A stretch of DNA of 16,307 bases from Bacteroidota bacterium (GTDB lineage Bacteria > Bacteroidota > Bacteroidia > Flavobacteriales_F > PHOS-HE28), in contig JAEZDL010000101.1 in the NCBI GenBank assembly GCA_023418095.1, positions 1-16,307 of the forward strand, given 5' to 3'. The notes below the pieces were generated by a model. It had not been told where the DNA came from. It made no database searches and saw only the letters and a program-made list of their open reading frames with translations. The translations under genes and the position numbers were made by a program. Shown one piece after another: positions 7,924 to 15,491 of this stretch (positions are counted from its first letter, which is position 1; each line of letters starts with the position of its first letter).

Positions 7924-10338
7924 GTGCGATCGTTGCTGATCACAGGGCTGCTTCTCGCTCCGGCATTCGTGGTATCGCAGCAAACGATCCGTGGCCTGGT
8001 GATCGACAGGGATACGCGGATCACGCTTCCCGGCGTGAACGTGGTACTGCAACTGGACAGCGGAGAGATCATCGGCACCGCCACCGATGAACAGGGAAGG
8101 TACCGGTTGGAGAACGTGCCTTACGGCAGGCGTGACATCGAATTCCGATCCATCGGCCATGTTCCGGTGAAGATGCAGAACATCATCATCGGCTCGGGAC
8201 GTGAGGTGATCCTGAACGTTGAGATGGAAGAGAACGTGACCGAGTTGAAGGAATTCGAGGTGATCGCAGGAGGCCGCGGCGAGGTGCGCAACGAGATGGC
8301 GCTGATCAGCGCACGGCAATTCAGCGTGGAGGAGACCGAACGCTATGCGGGGAGCCGTGGCGATCCGGGCCGCATGGCCAGCAATTACGCAGGCATCCAG
8401 GGCGCCGATGACAGCCGCAACGACATCGTGATCCGCGGGAATTCACCGCAGGGGGTGCTCTGGCGCTTCGAAGGGATCGACATCCCGAACCCGAACCACT
8501 TCGCGATCCCCGGCACCAGCGGCGGCCCTGTGACGATACTGAACAACAAGTACCTCGCGAATTCAGATCTGTTCACCGCCGCTTTCCCCGCAGAATACGG
8601 CAATTCGATCGCGGGCGTTTTCGATCTGCGTATGCGCAACGGCAACAGCGAACGCCACGAACTCGCCGCGCAACTCGGTTTCCTTGGCACCGAACTGCTC
8701 GCCGAAGGCCCGATCGGAAGGAAGGGCCGGGCAAGCTACCTGCTCTCCTACCGTTACAGCACGCTCCAGCTTTTCGGGTTCATGGGGATCGAGGTGGGCA
8801 CAGATGCCATCCCGAAATACCAGGACGGTGCCTTCAGGATCAACCTGCCGATCGGTCGCAAAAGCGATCTGGCGTTGTGGGGGATCGGCGGTAGCAGCAG
8901 CATAGACATCGTGTTGAGCGATCAGGAAAGACCGGACACGACCACGCTGATCTACGGCGACAACGATCGCGATCAGTACTTCACCTCACGCATGGCCACC
9001 AGCGGGGCCACCTATTCGTACATGATCGATGAGGGAACGTACCTGCGCTCGTCGTTCGCGGTGGCGCATGCGCAGGTGCGGCCGCATCATTACTACATCT
9101 ACCGGCATGTGGAACAGGATCGGTACGTGGTGGACAGCCTGCCGCGCATGCTGGGGTATCGATCCACCGAGGAAAAACTCGCGTGGAACACGTTCCTGGT
9201 GCGCAAGTTCGGGAAGCGCACCAAACTGAAGGCCGGGTTAAACATCGAACGGCAGCGGCTCGCGTACATCGACAGTGCCCGGGCGCTCATCACCTCCACC
9301 GGGCCGATCCTGCTGGACGACTGGCGGGTGCGCTGGGATACCACCGCACTGGTTACGCAGGTGCAGCCATACGCTCAATTGAAGCATCGCTTCGGCGAGC
9401 GGCTCACGGTCACTTTCGGTCTGCACGCCTTCCATTCATCCATCAACACCAACAGCACCGCACCCATCGAACCACGTTTCGGTGCAAGCTTCGATCCGGG
9501 TGGTTCCCAACGGATCGCCTTCGGTTATGGGCTCCACTCCCAGCTTCAACCGCAATACCTCTATTTCTTCCTGCACGATCCGCCGGATGAAGCACCCCGG
9601 ACATCCAACAACGACATGGGGCTTACGAAGAGCCACCATCTCGTGCTCGGATATGATCGCATGGCAGGTGAACATATCCGTTTGAAGAGCGAGATCTACT
9701 ACCAGCATCTCTTCAACATTCCGGTGCAGGTGGAGCCATCCTCATTCTCGCTCGTGAATACCGGGGCGGGTTTCGAACGCCTTTATCCCGATAGCCTGGA
9801 AAATTCCGGGATCGGACGCAACATGGGCGTTGAATTGACCATCGAACATCCTTTCCGGAAAGGCTATTATTTCCTGGTGACAGGATCTTTGTTCGATGCG
9901 CGGTACCGAGGCAGCGACCGCATTTGGCGCAACACCAGTTTCAACGGCAGGTATGCTGCGAACGCGTTGCTCTCGCGGGAATTCACCCTGAAGAAAAGTT
10001 CGGCCATTTCGATCGGTGGAAAGCTCACCTGGACCGGTGGGCGATGGTATGGCCCGGTCGATCGTGCCGCCAGCGATGCCGCACAGGAACTGGTCTATGT
10101 GGACCGTTCGATGAACACCTTGCAATTCAAGCCGTATTTCCGTGCCGACCTGAAGATCGGTTACAGGTGGAACAGGCCGAAAGTGATGCACGAATTCAGC
10201 CTGGACCTGATCAACATCAGCGATCGGAAGAACATCCTTACGCTCACCTATGCCCCGGGGAACGCCACGGGAGAACCGATCCGCGAGGAATTCCAGCTGG
10301 GACTGCTTCCGATATTTTATTACAAGATCGAATTGTAG
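7924..10338 (+). CDS. TonB-dependent outer-membrane receptor with carboxypeptidase-regulatory-like N-domain
   Basis: About 804 residues from GTG 7924, which follows GGAGG. The alternatives are ATG 7873 (17 residues longer) and TTG 7843; both give an untypical leader. The signal peptide is MRSLLITGLLLAPAFVVSQ. Residues ~20-105 form a CarboxypepD_reg-like beta-sandwich (TIRGLVIDRDTRITLPGVNV, ATDEQGRYRLENVPYG). The plug follows (NDIVIRGNSPQGVLWRFEGIDIPNPNHF is split over it, about 155-182, then FPAEYGNSIAGVFDLRMRNGN). The rest is a beta-barrel ending in FYYKIEL. Receptors of this kind import substrates with TonB-ExbBD energy. No SusD-like partner, haem or siderophore gene is adjacent, so the substrate is open. 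The neighbouring regulator gene 40 bases downstream may control it. Confidence 0.92.
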   Translation: MRSLLITGLLLAPAFVVSQQTIRGLVIDRDTRITLPGVNVVLQLDSGEIIGTATDEQGRYRLENVPYGRRDIEFRSIGHVPVKMQNIIIGSGREVILNVEMEENVTELKEFEVIAGGRGEVRNEMALISARQFSVEETERYAGSRGDPGRMASNYAGIQGADDSRNDIVIRGNSPQGVLWRFEGIDIPNPNHFAIPGTSGGPVTILNNKYLANSDLFTAAFPAEYGNSIAGVFDLRMRNGNSERHELAAQLGFLGTELLAEGPIGRKGRASYLLSYRYSTLQLFGFMGIEVGTDAIPKYQDGAFRINLPIGRKSDLALWGIGGSSSIDIVLSDQERPDTTTLIYGDNDRDQYFTSRMATSGATYSYMIDEGTYLRSSFAVAHAQVRPHHYYIYRHVEQDRYVVDSLPRMLGYRSTEEKLAWNTFLVRKFGKRTKLKAGLNIERQRLAYIDSARALITSTGPILLDDWRVRWDTTALVTQVQPYAQLKHRFGERLTVTFGLHAFHSSINTNSTAPIEPRFGASFDPGGSQRIAFGYGLHSQLQPQYLYFFLHDPPDEAPRTSNNDMGLTKSHHLVLGYDRMAGEHIRLKSEIYYQHLFNIPVQVEPSSFSLVNTGAGFERLYPDSLENSGIGRNMGVELTIEHPFRKGYYFLVTGSLFDARYRGSDRIWRNTSFNGRYAANALLSREFTLKKSSAISIGGKLTWTGGRWYGPVDRAASDAAQELVYVDRSMNTLQFKPYFRADLKIGYRWNRPKVMHEFSLDLINISDRKNILTLTYAPGNATGEPIREEFQLGLLPIFYYKIEL

Positions 10339-10378
10339 AAGTTGCCGTTGATCGGAAATTAGTTGAACTTTCCGTGCC

Positions 10379-11368
10379 ATGGATGCGATCTCCGTACAGA
10401 ACAAATTGTTCTCGCAGGTAAAGGAGCACCTGCCCGCGCATCTATCACTGCCCGATGAACTGGCCTCCCTGTTGGGCATCAGTGTGGACAGTGCCTATCG
10501 GCGTATCCGTGGTGAGAAGACGATGGACCTTGCTGAATTGCTGAAGGTCTGCGAGCGCTTCCGGCTTTCCATGGATGCGCTCATGGGACGCAACGGCAGT
10601 TCGTTCACCTTCACCGGAAAGATCGTAGGCTCTGCGGACCTTCCATTCACGGACTGGCTCGTGGCGATGAGCGGCCAACTGGAACAGATCGCGTCCATGA
10701 AGGAACCGAGGTTCATCTTCCGGGCGGAGGATATCCCGACGTTCCATTATTTCCAGATCCCCGAGCTCACGCTCTTCAAACTTTTTTTCTGGCGGCGTAC
10801 GATCCTCAATGATCCAACCTTCCAGAACAGGCGTTTCGATCTCGCCGATCGGGAAGAGAACCTGCTCGCACTGTCGCGGAAGGTGTACCTCTCCTACCTG
10901 CGCGTACCGTGCACGGAGATCTGGAATGCCGATAGCTTGAACGCCTTCCTGCGCCAGATCACGTTCTACCGCGATGCCGGCATCTTCAGGAAAGAGGTTG
11001 AGGCTGATATTCTTTATGACAAGCTGCTCGAACTATTGGACCACCTCGAAACGCAGGTGGACGTTGGCGCGAAATTCCTCCTGGGCGAACCTCCTTCTTC
11101 GGGAGGCGCACAGTTCAATGTCTACATCAATGAGGTGATGCAGGGCGACAACATGGTGTTCGCCAGCAGTGGCCGGCAGCGCATGGTGTTCGTGAACCAC
11201 AGCGCGATCAACTACCTCAGCACCACCGATGAGGTATTCTGCGACCATACGCAACGCAGCATAGAGAACGTGATCAAGCGAAGCATTCTGATCAGCGGCA
11301 CCGGCGAGAAGGAACGCCACCGCTACTTCAAGGCTTTGCGCGAGGAGGTGGAGAGAAGGCGGTCCTGA
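10379..11368 (+). CDS. Helix-turn-helix transcriptional regulator with large C-terminal domain
   Basis: A 329-residue protein. Residues ~24-62 form an XRE/BetR-like DNA-binding domain (LPDELASLLGISVDSAYRRI, then the next helix ending ELLKVCERF). The remaining ~260 residues are a mostly helical, soluble region without membrane segments. It has an aromatic-rich patch (FHYFQIPELTLFKLFFWRRT, about 120-139) and a C-terminal alpha/beta part (INEVMQGDNMVFASSGRQRM), possibly a ligand-sensing or dimerisation domain. I do not recognise it as a named family. ATG 10379 is 40 bases after the receptor stop, so co-transcription and local control are plausible. This two-part layout is common among uncharacterised Bacteroidota regulators. 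Confidence 0.82.
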   Translation: MDAISVQNKLFSQVKEHLPAHLSLPDELASLLGISVDSAYRRIRGEKTMDLAELLKVCERFRLSMDALMGRNGSSFTFTGKIVGSADLPFTDWLVAMSGQLEQIASMKEPRFIFRAEDIPTFHYFQIPELTLFKLFFWRRTILNDPTFQNRRFDLADREENLLALSRKVYLSYLRVPCTEIWNADSLNAFLRQITFYRDAGIFRKEVEADILYDKLLELLDHLETQVDVGAKFLLGEPPSSGGAQFNVYINEVMQGDNMVFASSGRQRMVFVNHSAINYLSTTDEVFCDHTQRSIENVIKRSILISGTGEKERHRYFKALREEVERRRS

Positions 11369-11581
11369 TCTCTGCGCCGATCGCAGATCGGGAAAGAAGG
11401 ATCTGCGTTACCTGCCATTCACCCGGCAAAACGATCCCGGCAATTGCGTTCAATGACCATGTGCACGGATCGATACCAGCGATAGAAATGATCCCTGCAG
11501 ATCGGGGCACAGCATGATGCACGGATCAATTCGCCGGCCGATCCATAAGCCGGGACTTTTGGTGCAACAAAACCGAAAGAC
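11369..11581. promoter_or_regulatory. 213-base intergenic gap, very GATC-rich, with weak promoter-like element
   Basis: There is no convincing ORF. A 6-bp stem TCTGCG-CCGAT-CGCAGA lies at 11371-11387 directly after the regulator stop, but without a T-run. GACTTTTG (11554-11561) with TTCG at 11530-11533, 20 bases upstream, is a partial match to the Bacteroidota promoter and would give a ~16-base leader to ATG 11582. Ten GATC sites occur, at 11367, 11379, 11386, 11400, 11433, 11468, 11490, 11500, 11524 and 11540. Confidence 0.35.
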
Positions 11582-12733
11582 ATGCACACCGCTACACGCC
11601 CTGCACCGATCATGCGTCAACTCTGCACATCGATCGCGTTGCTGATCGCACTTCTCGCCCACGCACAGCCCGCCACGCTCGGGATCATGGACCTTTCCAG
11701 GAACGGCGTGATCCCGGAACCCTCCACACTCGGCAGCATGACACGGATCGAAATGGAGAAGACCGGACGCTATACGGTGCTGCACTGGCAGGACATGAAG
11801 CAGGCACTGGGCCTCCAGGGGATCGATGCCGCCACCTGCTTCGGAAAGAACTGTGCTGTGGAGGCAGGCAGGATCGTGCAGGCGGAGAAAGTACTGATCG
11901 GGAGTGTGGACCGGTTCGGTGAACGGATCGCGATCACCATGAAGATCATCGACGTGGCCACAGGAACGATCGAAGCTTCCAACACCTCCGAATATGCGAA
12001 CCTGCAGAACGAACTCCAGCGCATGATCGAGATCTCCCTGGCACGCACCATGGGGATCGAAGTGAATGAAAAGCTCGCCGATCAGCTCAGGTCCTACGAA
12101 CAACCCATCGCATCGGTTGTCGGCAAGGCGAACCTGAGCGGCCCGCGCATGGGACTTTATTACACCGATGGGATCCTGGGCGAACGAATGCGCGCCACCA
12201 CGCACGGTGGTTTCGGCATGTACAAGGTAACCTCCATGCTCGGGTGGCAGCAGGAAGTGCAGTACTTCAGCGCCGGCAATTTCCAGTGCCTGCTCGAATT
12301 CCTCTTCACCGGATCAGGGCTTGAATCGGGCCGTTTCATTCCATCGGTCACCTTCATGAACGGTTTCCGTTTGAACCAGCAGGGATGGGAGATCGCCGTG
12401 GGCCCGACCTTCCGCGTGGCGCGCGTGGCGGAGGGATTCTATGAATTGCATGGTGAGAACAACGAGTTCGATCCGGTCACGGACTGGCATCTTGAAAGCG
12501 AGTATGGGTTCGGCAATGAGTACGCCACAGGTGCGAAAAAACGCGGTCCGACCATCTCCAACATCGATCAGCGAGGCAATCCACAGTTCTCGGCCGGCCT
12601 GGTGATCGCAGTGGGCAAGACCTTCCGATCCGGCCAGTTGAACATTCCGATGAACGTGTACATCATTCCGCGCAAGGAAGGGAACGTGTATGGCATGTCC
12701 GTAGGCTTCAACGTCTTCAGATCCGCCCGGTGA
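11582..12733 (+). CDS. Exported protein: CsgG/LpoB-like domain plus predicted outer-membrane beta-barrel
   Basis: A 383-residue protein with signal peptide core MRQLCTSIALLIALLAHAQ. ATG 11612 would give exactly this; ATG 11582 adds ten residues and has an A-rich leader. Residues ~30-160 match the alpha/beta fold seen in CsgG, TolB N-domain and LpoB-like proteins: LGIMDLSRNGV, GRYTVLHWQDMKQALGLQG, the diagnostic C-F-G-K-N-C-A-V-E-A-G-R-I, VLIGSVDRFGERIAITMKII and DVATGTIEAS. From ~180 to the end the sequence alternates hydrophobic and polar residues with many Gly/Tyr/Phe, and ends VYGMSVGFNVF, as in a small outer-membrane barrel. A role in envelope assembly or secretion is inferred from the fold only. 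The next gene starts 11 bases after the stop, suggesting an operon. Confidence 0.8.
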   Translation: MHTATRPAPIMRQLCTSIALLIALLAHAQPATLGIMDLSRNGVIPEPSTLGSMTRIEMEKTGRYTVLHWQDMKQALGLQGIDAATCFGKNCAVEAGRIVQAEKVLIGSVDRFGERIAITMKIIDVATGTIEASNTSEYANLQNELQRMIEISLARTMGIEVNEKLADQLRSYEQPIASVVGKANLSGPRMGLYYTDGILGERMRATTHGGFGMYKVTSMLGWQQEVQYFSAGNFQCLLEFLFTGSGLESGRFIPSVTFMNGFRLNQQGWEIAVGPTFRVARVAEGFYELHGENNEFDPVTDWHLESEYGFGNEYATGAKKRGPTISNIDQRGNPQFSAGLVIAVGKTFRSGQLNIPMNVYIIPRKEGNVYGMSVGFNVFRSAR

Positions 12734-12744
12734 GTTATAATCCG

Positions 12745-13353
12745 ATGAACATGAGCCCGCACACACACATATGGATCATGCTACTTCCCCTTCTGTCGAT
12801 CGGACAGGCGAAGGCACAATTGGACACGGCCGTGGCCCCGATCGGTTGCATCCTGCAGATCGATGGTGGCCGCAGCATAACGGTGCAGCGGTTCTGGCGG
12901 ATCGGCGAAACGAGCATCGAATACGAAGATGGGACCGGCTTGCATGACCTGGCGGTCGAACGCATCCGATCGATCCGCTGTGGTGGGAAGGACCACATGA
13001 TCAGTGCAGGCGCAGTGATCACACAGGACCATCATGTGATGCATCTGCTTGACACGTTGTCTGGACAGGATCTTGAAATGAGCTTGTTCCAATTAGGAAA
13101 GCGCGATGCGAAGGAACACTACCGCGGAACTGGGGCGTTCGTGGCAGGTCTGCTCACCACCCCAACGCTATTGGGTCCGTTCATAGTGGCTGCGATACCG
13201 CCTCACTCCAACAGGAAAAACCCGAACAATGCCTTGTACCGCGAGGAAAAACAGTACCGTAAAGGCTTCCGGAAAGTGGCACATGGCCGAAAGGCGGGCT
13301 TAGTTCTTGCCGGATTCGTGTCCGGGATCCTGATCCTCTCGCTGATGAAATGA
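12745..13353 (+). CDS. Exported/membrane protein of unknown function
   Basis: About 202 residues from ATG 12745. ATG 12751 is equally possible. The frame's GTG at 12730 overlaps the previous stop and adds a non-signal leader. The signal peptide is MNMSPHTHIWIMLLPLLSIGQAKA. The mature N-terminal part (25-110) is a small beta-rich domain (CILQIDGGRSITVQRF, IEYEDGTGL). It is followed by KRDAKEHYRGTGAFVAGLLT and two hydrophobic helices (GAFVAGLLTTPTLLGPFIVA and GLVLAGFVSGILILSL), separated by a basic stretch with YRKGF. The D-A-x2-(H)Y-x-G then Y-x-K-G-F pattern resembles a widespread uncharacterised Bacteroidota membrane family that I recall but cannot name. Probably co-expressed with the CsgG-like gene before it. 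Confidence 0.75.
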   Translation: MNMSPHTHIWIMLLPLLSIGQAKAQLDTAVAPIGCILQIDGGRSITVQRFWRIGETSIEYEDGTGLHDLAVERIRSIRCGGKDHMISAGAVITQDHHVMHLLDTLSGQDLEMSLFQLGKRDAKEHYRGTGAFVAGLLTTPTLLGPFIVAAIPPHSNRKNPNNALYREEKQYRKGFRKVAHGRKAGLVLAGFVSGILILSLMK

Positions 13354-13407
13354 CGATCGTTCACACGGGGTTCTGTATCATTGCCGCGCTCCGGTAACAT
13401 CATCACC

Positions 13408-14202
13408 ATGCGTTCCATCACTATCATCCTGATCCTTCCTATCCTTCACGCATCCGCACAATCCACGATCGGCGACTTCATCGTGGATGACCACCTCGTA
13501 TCGGCCACGCATTCCGGTGGTTGCAACACGCAGCATTTGATCGGGCCGCCGGACAACATGTGCATGGTGAACATGGTGGATGGGCATACCATCACCGGCT
13601 ATTTCGGATCGATGTGGGCCGATCGGCCGGGGATCGATGTGGTGTATGAGAATTGCTATACCACCGGCGATGTTTCGATCCGGATGATCCTGGCCGATGG
13701 ATCGCTCACGGAGGAATTGGTGATCGCGTTCGATGGTCTTGATACGCTCGTGAATGAGAATTGGACTTTCACGGCTGTGCCTTCGTGCGTGGTCCAATTC
13801 TTCGGCGGCAACAGTACACGGAAGATCGTGGCGATCGATCTCGCGGCATTCTCGCTTTTACCGACCGATTCCGTGCAAGGGACCCAGATGGAATTCCTCC
13901 CTGGATTCAATACCGATCCCGCGGGTGTTTACATCGTTTCCGATCCAAACGTAGCGATACCTGAACATGGATCTTCAACCGCGATGATCATTACCGGCGG
14001 ATGGATGGAACTGCATGGGATCGAGCCCGGCTCACGCATTCAATTCTTCGATCACATGGGCCGCTTCATTCATAGCGGGACTTCAGTCGGCGATATCCAT
14101 CGATCGGACATTTCACAATGGCCTGCCGGTGCTTACATCGCACGGATCGAACATGGCACTGGGGTGAGAACGATCCGGATAGTGAAAGGATCGCAGGATT
14201 AA
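13408..14202 (+). CDS. Secreted protein with probable T9SS sorting domain
   Basis: 264 residues from ATG 13408, which gives the signal peptide MRSITIILILPILHASAQ. The in-frame TTG at 13381 adds only a poor leader. The mature domain (about 20-180) is beta-rich, with several cysteines (GGCNTQHL, CMVNMVDGHTITGYF, YENCYTTGDVSI, VPSCVVQFF) that could form disulphides. The last ~75 residues look like a T9SS type A module: MELHGIEPGSRIQFFDHMGR, then SDISQWPAGAYIARIEH and a basic RTIRIVKG end, although the usual Y-P-N-P entry is absent. TATCATTG at 13376-13383 is one mismatch from the -7 consensus but lacks a clear -33. Function unknown. Confidence 0.8.
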   Translation: MRSITIILILPILHASAQSTIGDFIVDDHLVSATHSGGCNTQHLIGPPDNMCMVNMVDGHTITGYFGSMWADRPGIDVVYENCYTTGDVSIRMILADGSLTEELVIAFDGLDTLVNENWTFTAVPSCVVQFFGGNSTRKIVAIDLAAFSLLPTDSVQGTQMEFLPGFNTDPAGVYIVSDPNVAIPEHGSSTAMIITGGWMELHGIEPGSRIQFFDHMGRFIHSGTSVGDIHRSDISQWPAGAYIARIEHGTGVRTIRIVKGSQD

Positions 14203-14262
14203 CGGGAAAATAGACCACGGAACTCCTTGCACGGGTCTAGATTCGGGCGAAAGTGAGGACCG

Positions 14263-14517
14263 ATGCTTTCCAAGATCACTACGCTGATAGTTTCCCTGAT
14301 CCTGGGGATGACCCTGATCGCCCAGCCTGCTCCTGACATTGAATGCCAGCAGGACGTATTCCATGGCCTCAGCGGAATGACGGTGCATGCATTGCAGCTT
14401 AACGGTGGATCGGTCACAGATCTTGGTGTTGCCGTCCCTCCTTATTCTTCGTTTGTTCTCCCTCGCGATCGGCCACGATATCACCGAAGGATCAACGAAC
14501 AAGACGTTCTACAGTAG
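14263..14517 (+). pseudogene. N-terminal part of a frameshifted secreted protein
   Basis: An 84-codon frame beginning with a good signal peptide, MLSKITTLIVSLILGMTLIAQ, followed by a plausible mature start (PAPDIECQQDVFHG, GMTVHALQLNGG, VTDLGVAVPPYSS). After about residue 65 it turns into arginine-rich, non-protein-like sequence (PRDRPRYHRR) and stops at 14517. The sensible continuation lies in the +1 frame (14387-15325). Skipping one base near 14458 gives ...PYSSFV-SLAIGHDITEG... and a single product of about 353 residues. It is either a real 1-bp insertion, a sequencing or assembly error, or, less likely, a recoding site. Confidence 0.75.
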
Positions 14518-15325
14518 TTCCGGAAGCGGTTTCGGACCATTCCATGTGCTTCGGTATTCGGGTAGCCAGTGGGAGATCATCGATACGGATAGCGTGATCT
14601 ACCACAATGCAGGTGCGAATGGCAGGTTCATCTACTTCCAGCACGGAGCCAATAATGGTGAACCCAACGACCAGACAATTGCCCGATTGATGCCGGATGG
14701 TTCCTTATTGACCATCTTCAATGACACCACGCTACGTTTCACCGTGGCTGATATTTCCGTGGACAGCATTGGGAATATCTACTGTTTCCGAGGACCATCC
14801 ATCGGAAATACCACCGAGCTCACCGTGATCGATTCAACCGGCCAGATCATTGGATCCTTCGATACGGACCTTGATGGTCTCTCGACCCTTTATGGCAGCG
14901 CCATCCTCAACGGCACACATTACCTCGGCCATGGAACCACCAATGGCCAATTCTTCCCGTTGGAATTCGCCGGTTCCACCGTCTCGATGGGTCCTTCCAT
15001 CACGTATGGCGGCGCGGTCACTTTCAAGGATCTTGCCTCGTGCCACCAACCTTCTGTGGTGCATACCGCGATCGAGCTTGATGTTACCGATCGGCCGAAC
15101 GTTCAGATCCTCGTGGACCATGACCGGATCATCATCTCAGGTCTTTCACCCATGCTTCACGATGTTTCATTGATCGATCTGCACGGACGTGTGCTCCTGT
15201 CGCGATCGTTACAGGCTCCTGAAGGATCGATCTCCGTCCCTCATGTTGCCGCTGGAATTTATCACGTCGTTGTGCAAAGCGGATCGATCCGGAAAGTCCA
15301 AAGGCTGATCCTGGGATCGAATTGA
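14387..15325 (+). CDS. C-terminal part of a frameshifted secreted protein with T9SS sorting domain
   Basis: The open frame spans 312 codons, but its apparent first ~25 residues (14387 to about 14458) are the out-of-frame shadow of the upstream signal-peptide fragment, preceded by a TGA at 14378. True protein sequence appears to begin near SLAIGHDITEGSTNKTFYSS. The body is beta-rich and repeat-like, with DGSLLTIFNDTTLRFTV, DISVDSIGNIYCFRG and TELTVIDSTGQIIGSFDTDL, reminiscent of beta-propeller-like or NHL-like secreted domains. The end is a T9SS type A-like module: VQILVDHDRIIISGLSP, VSLIDLHGRVLLSRSL, VPHVAAGIYHVVVQSG and a basic SIRKVQRLILG tail. Without the upstream fragment it has no export signal. 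Function unknown. Confidence 0.75.
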   Translation: MHCSLTVDRSQILVLPSLLILRLFSLAIGHDITEGSTNKTFYSSSGSGFGPFHVLRYSGSQWEIIDTDSVIYHNAGANGRFIYFQHGANNGEPNDQTIARLMPDGSLLTIFNDTTLRFTVADISVDSIGNIYCFRGPSIGNTTELTVIDSTGQIIGSFDTDLDGLSTLYGSAILNGTHYLGHGTTNGQFFPLEFAGSTVSMGPSITYGGAVTFKDLASCHQPSVVHTAIELDVTDRPNVQILVDHDRIIISGLSPMLHDVSLIDLHGRVLLSRSLQAPEGSISVPHVAAGIYHVVVQSGSIRKVQRLILGSN

Positions 15326-15491
15326 TCAGATCGAAGAACTACAGTTGAAATGCTGTGATCCTTGGAGCTTGATGTCGCTTCTCCGGTTCTGACACTGGGA
15401 TGCGAATAGGCCACCGATGTATGAAACAGCGCTACGCTCGATCCGATCATAGGGTACGCCTCCTCACGGTGCGATCTTTGGTCTTCGCTGC
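15326..15491. other. 166-base gap before the methyltransferase-like gene
   Basis: No ORF, RNA or strong terminator is seen. GATCTTTG at 15473-15480 keeps A and TTTG of the -7 consensus and lies 11 bases before ATG 15492, but no -33 element is well placed. Five to six GATC sites occur. Confidence 0.25.

Noticed and set aside
9742..10479. A 245-codon open frame on the - strand
   Set aside because: It is antisense to the TonB receptor barrel and the start of the regulator, and has no signal or domain pattern.
11371..11387. Hairpin TCTGCG-CCGAT-CGCAGA as terminator of the regulator gene
   Set aside because: The stem is only 6 bp with no T-run, and it is largely made of the GATC-rich words that are common in this DNA.
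11450..12205. A 251-codon open frame on the - strand
   Set aside because: It is antisense to the CsgG-like gene; its composition is His/Cys/Asp-rich, and the sense frame has convincing family motifs and a signal peptide.
14211..14239. Inverted repeat TAGACC...GGTCTA after the 13408-14202 gene
   Set aside because: The stem is 6 bp with a 17-base loop and no T-run; it is too weak to call a terminator.
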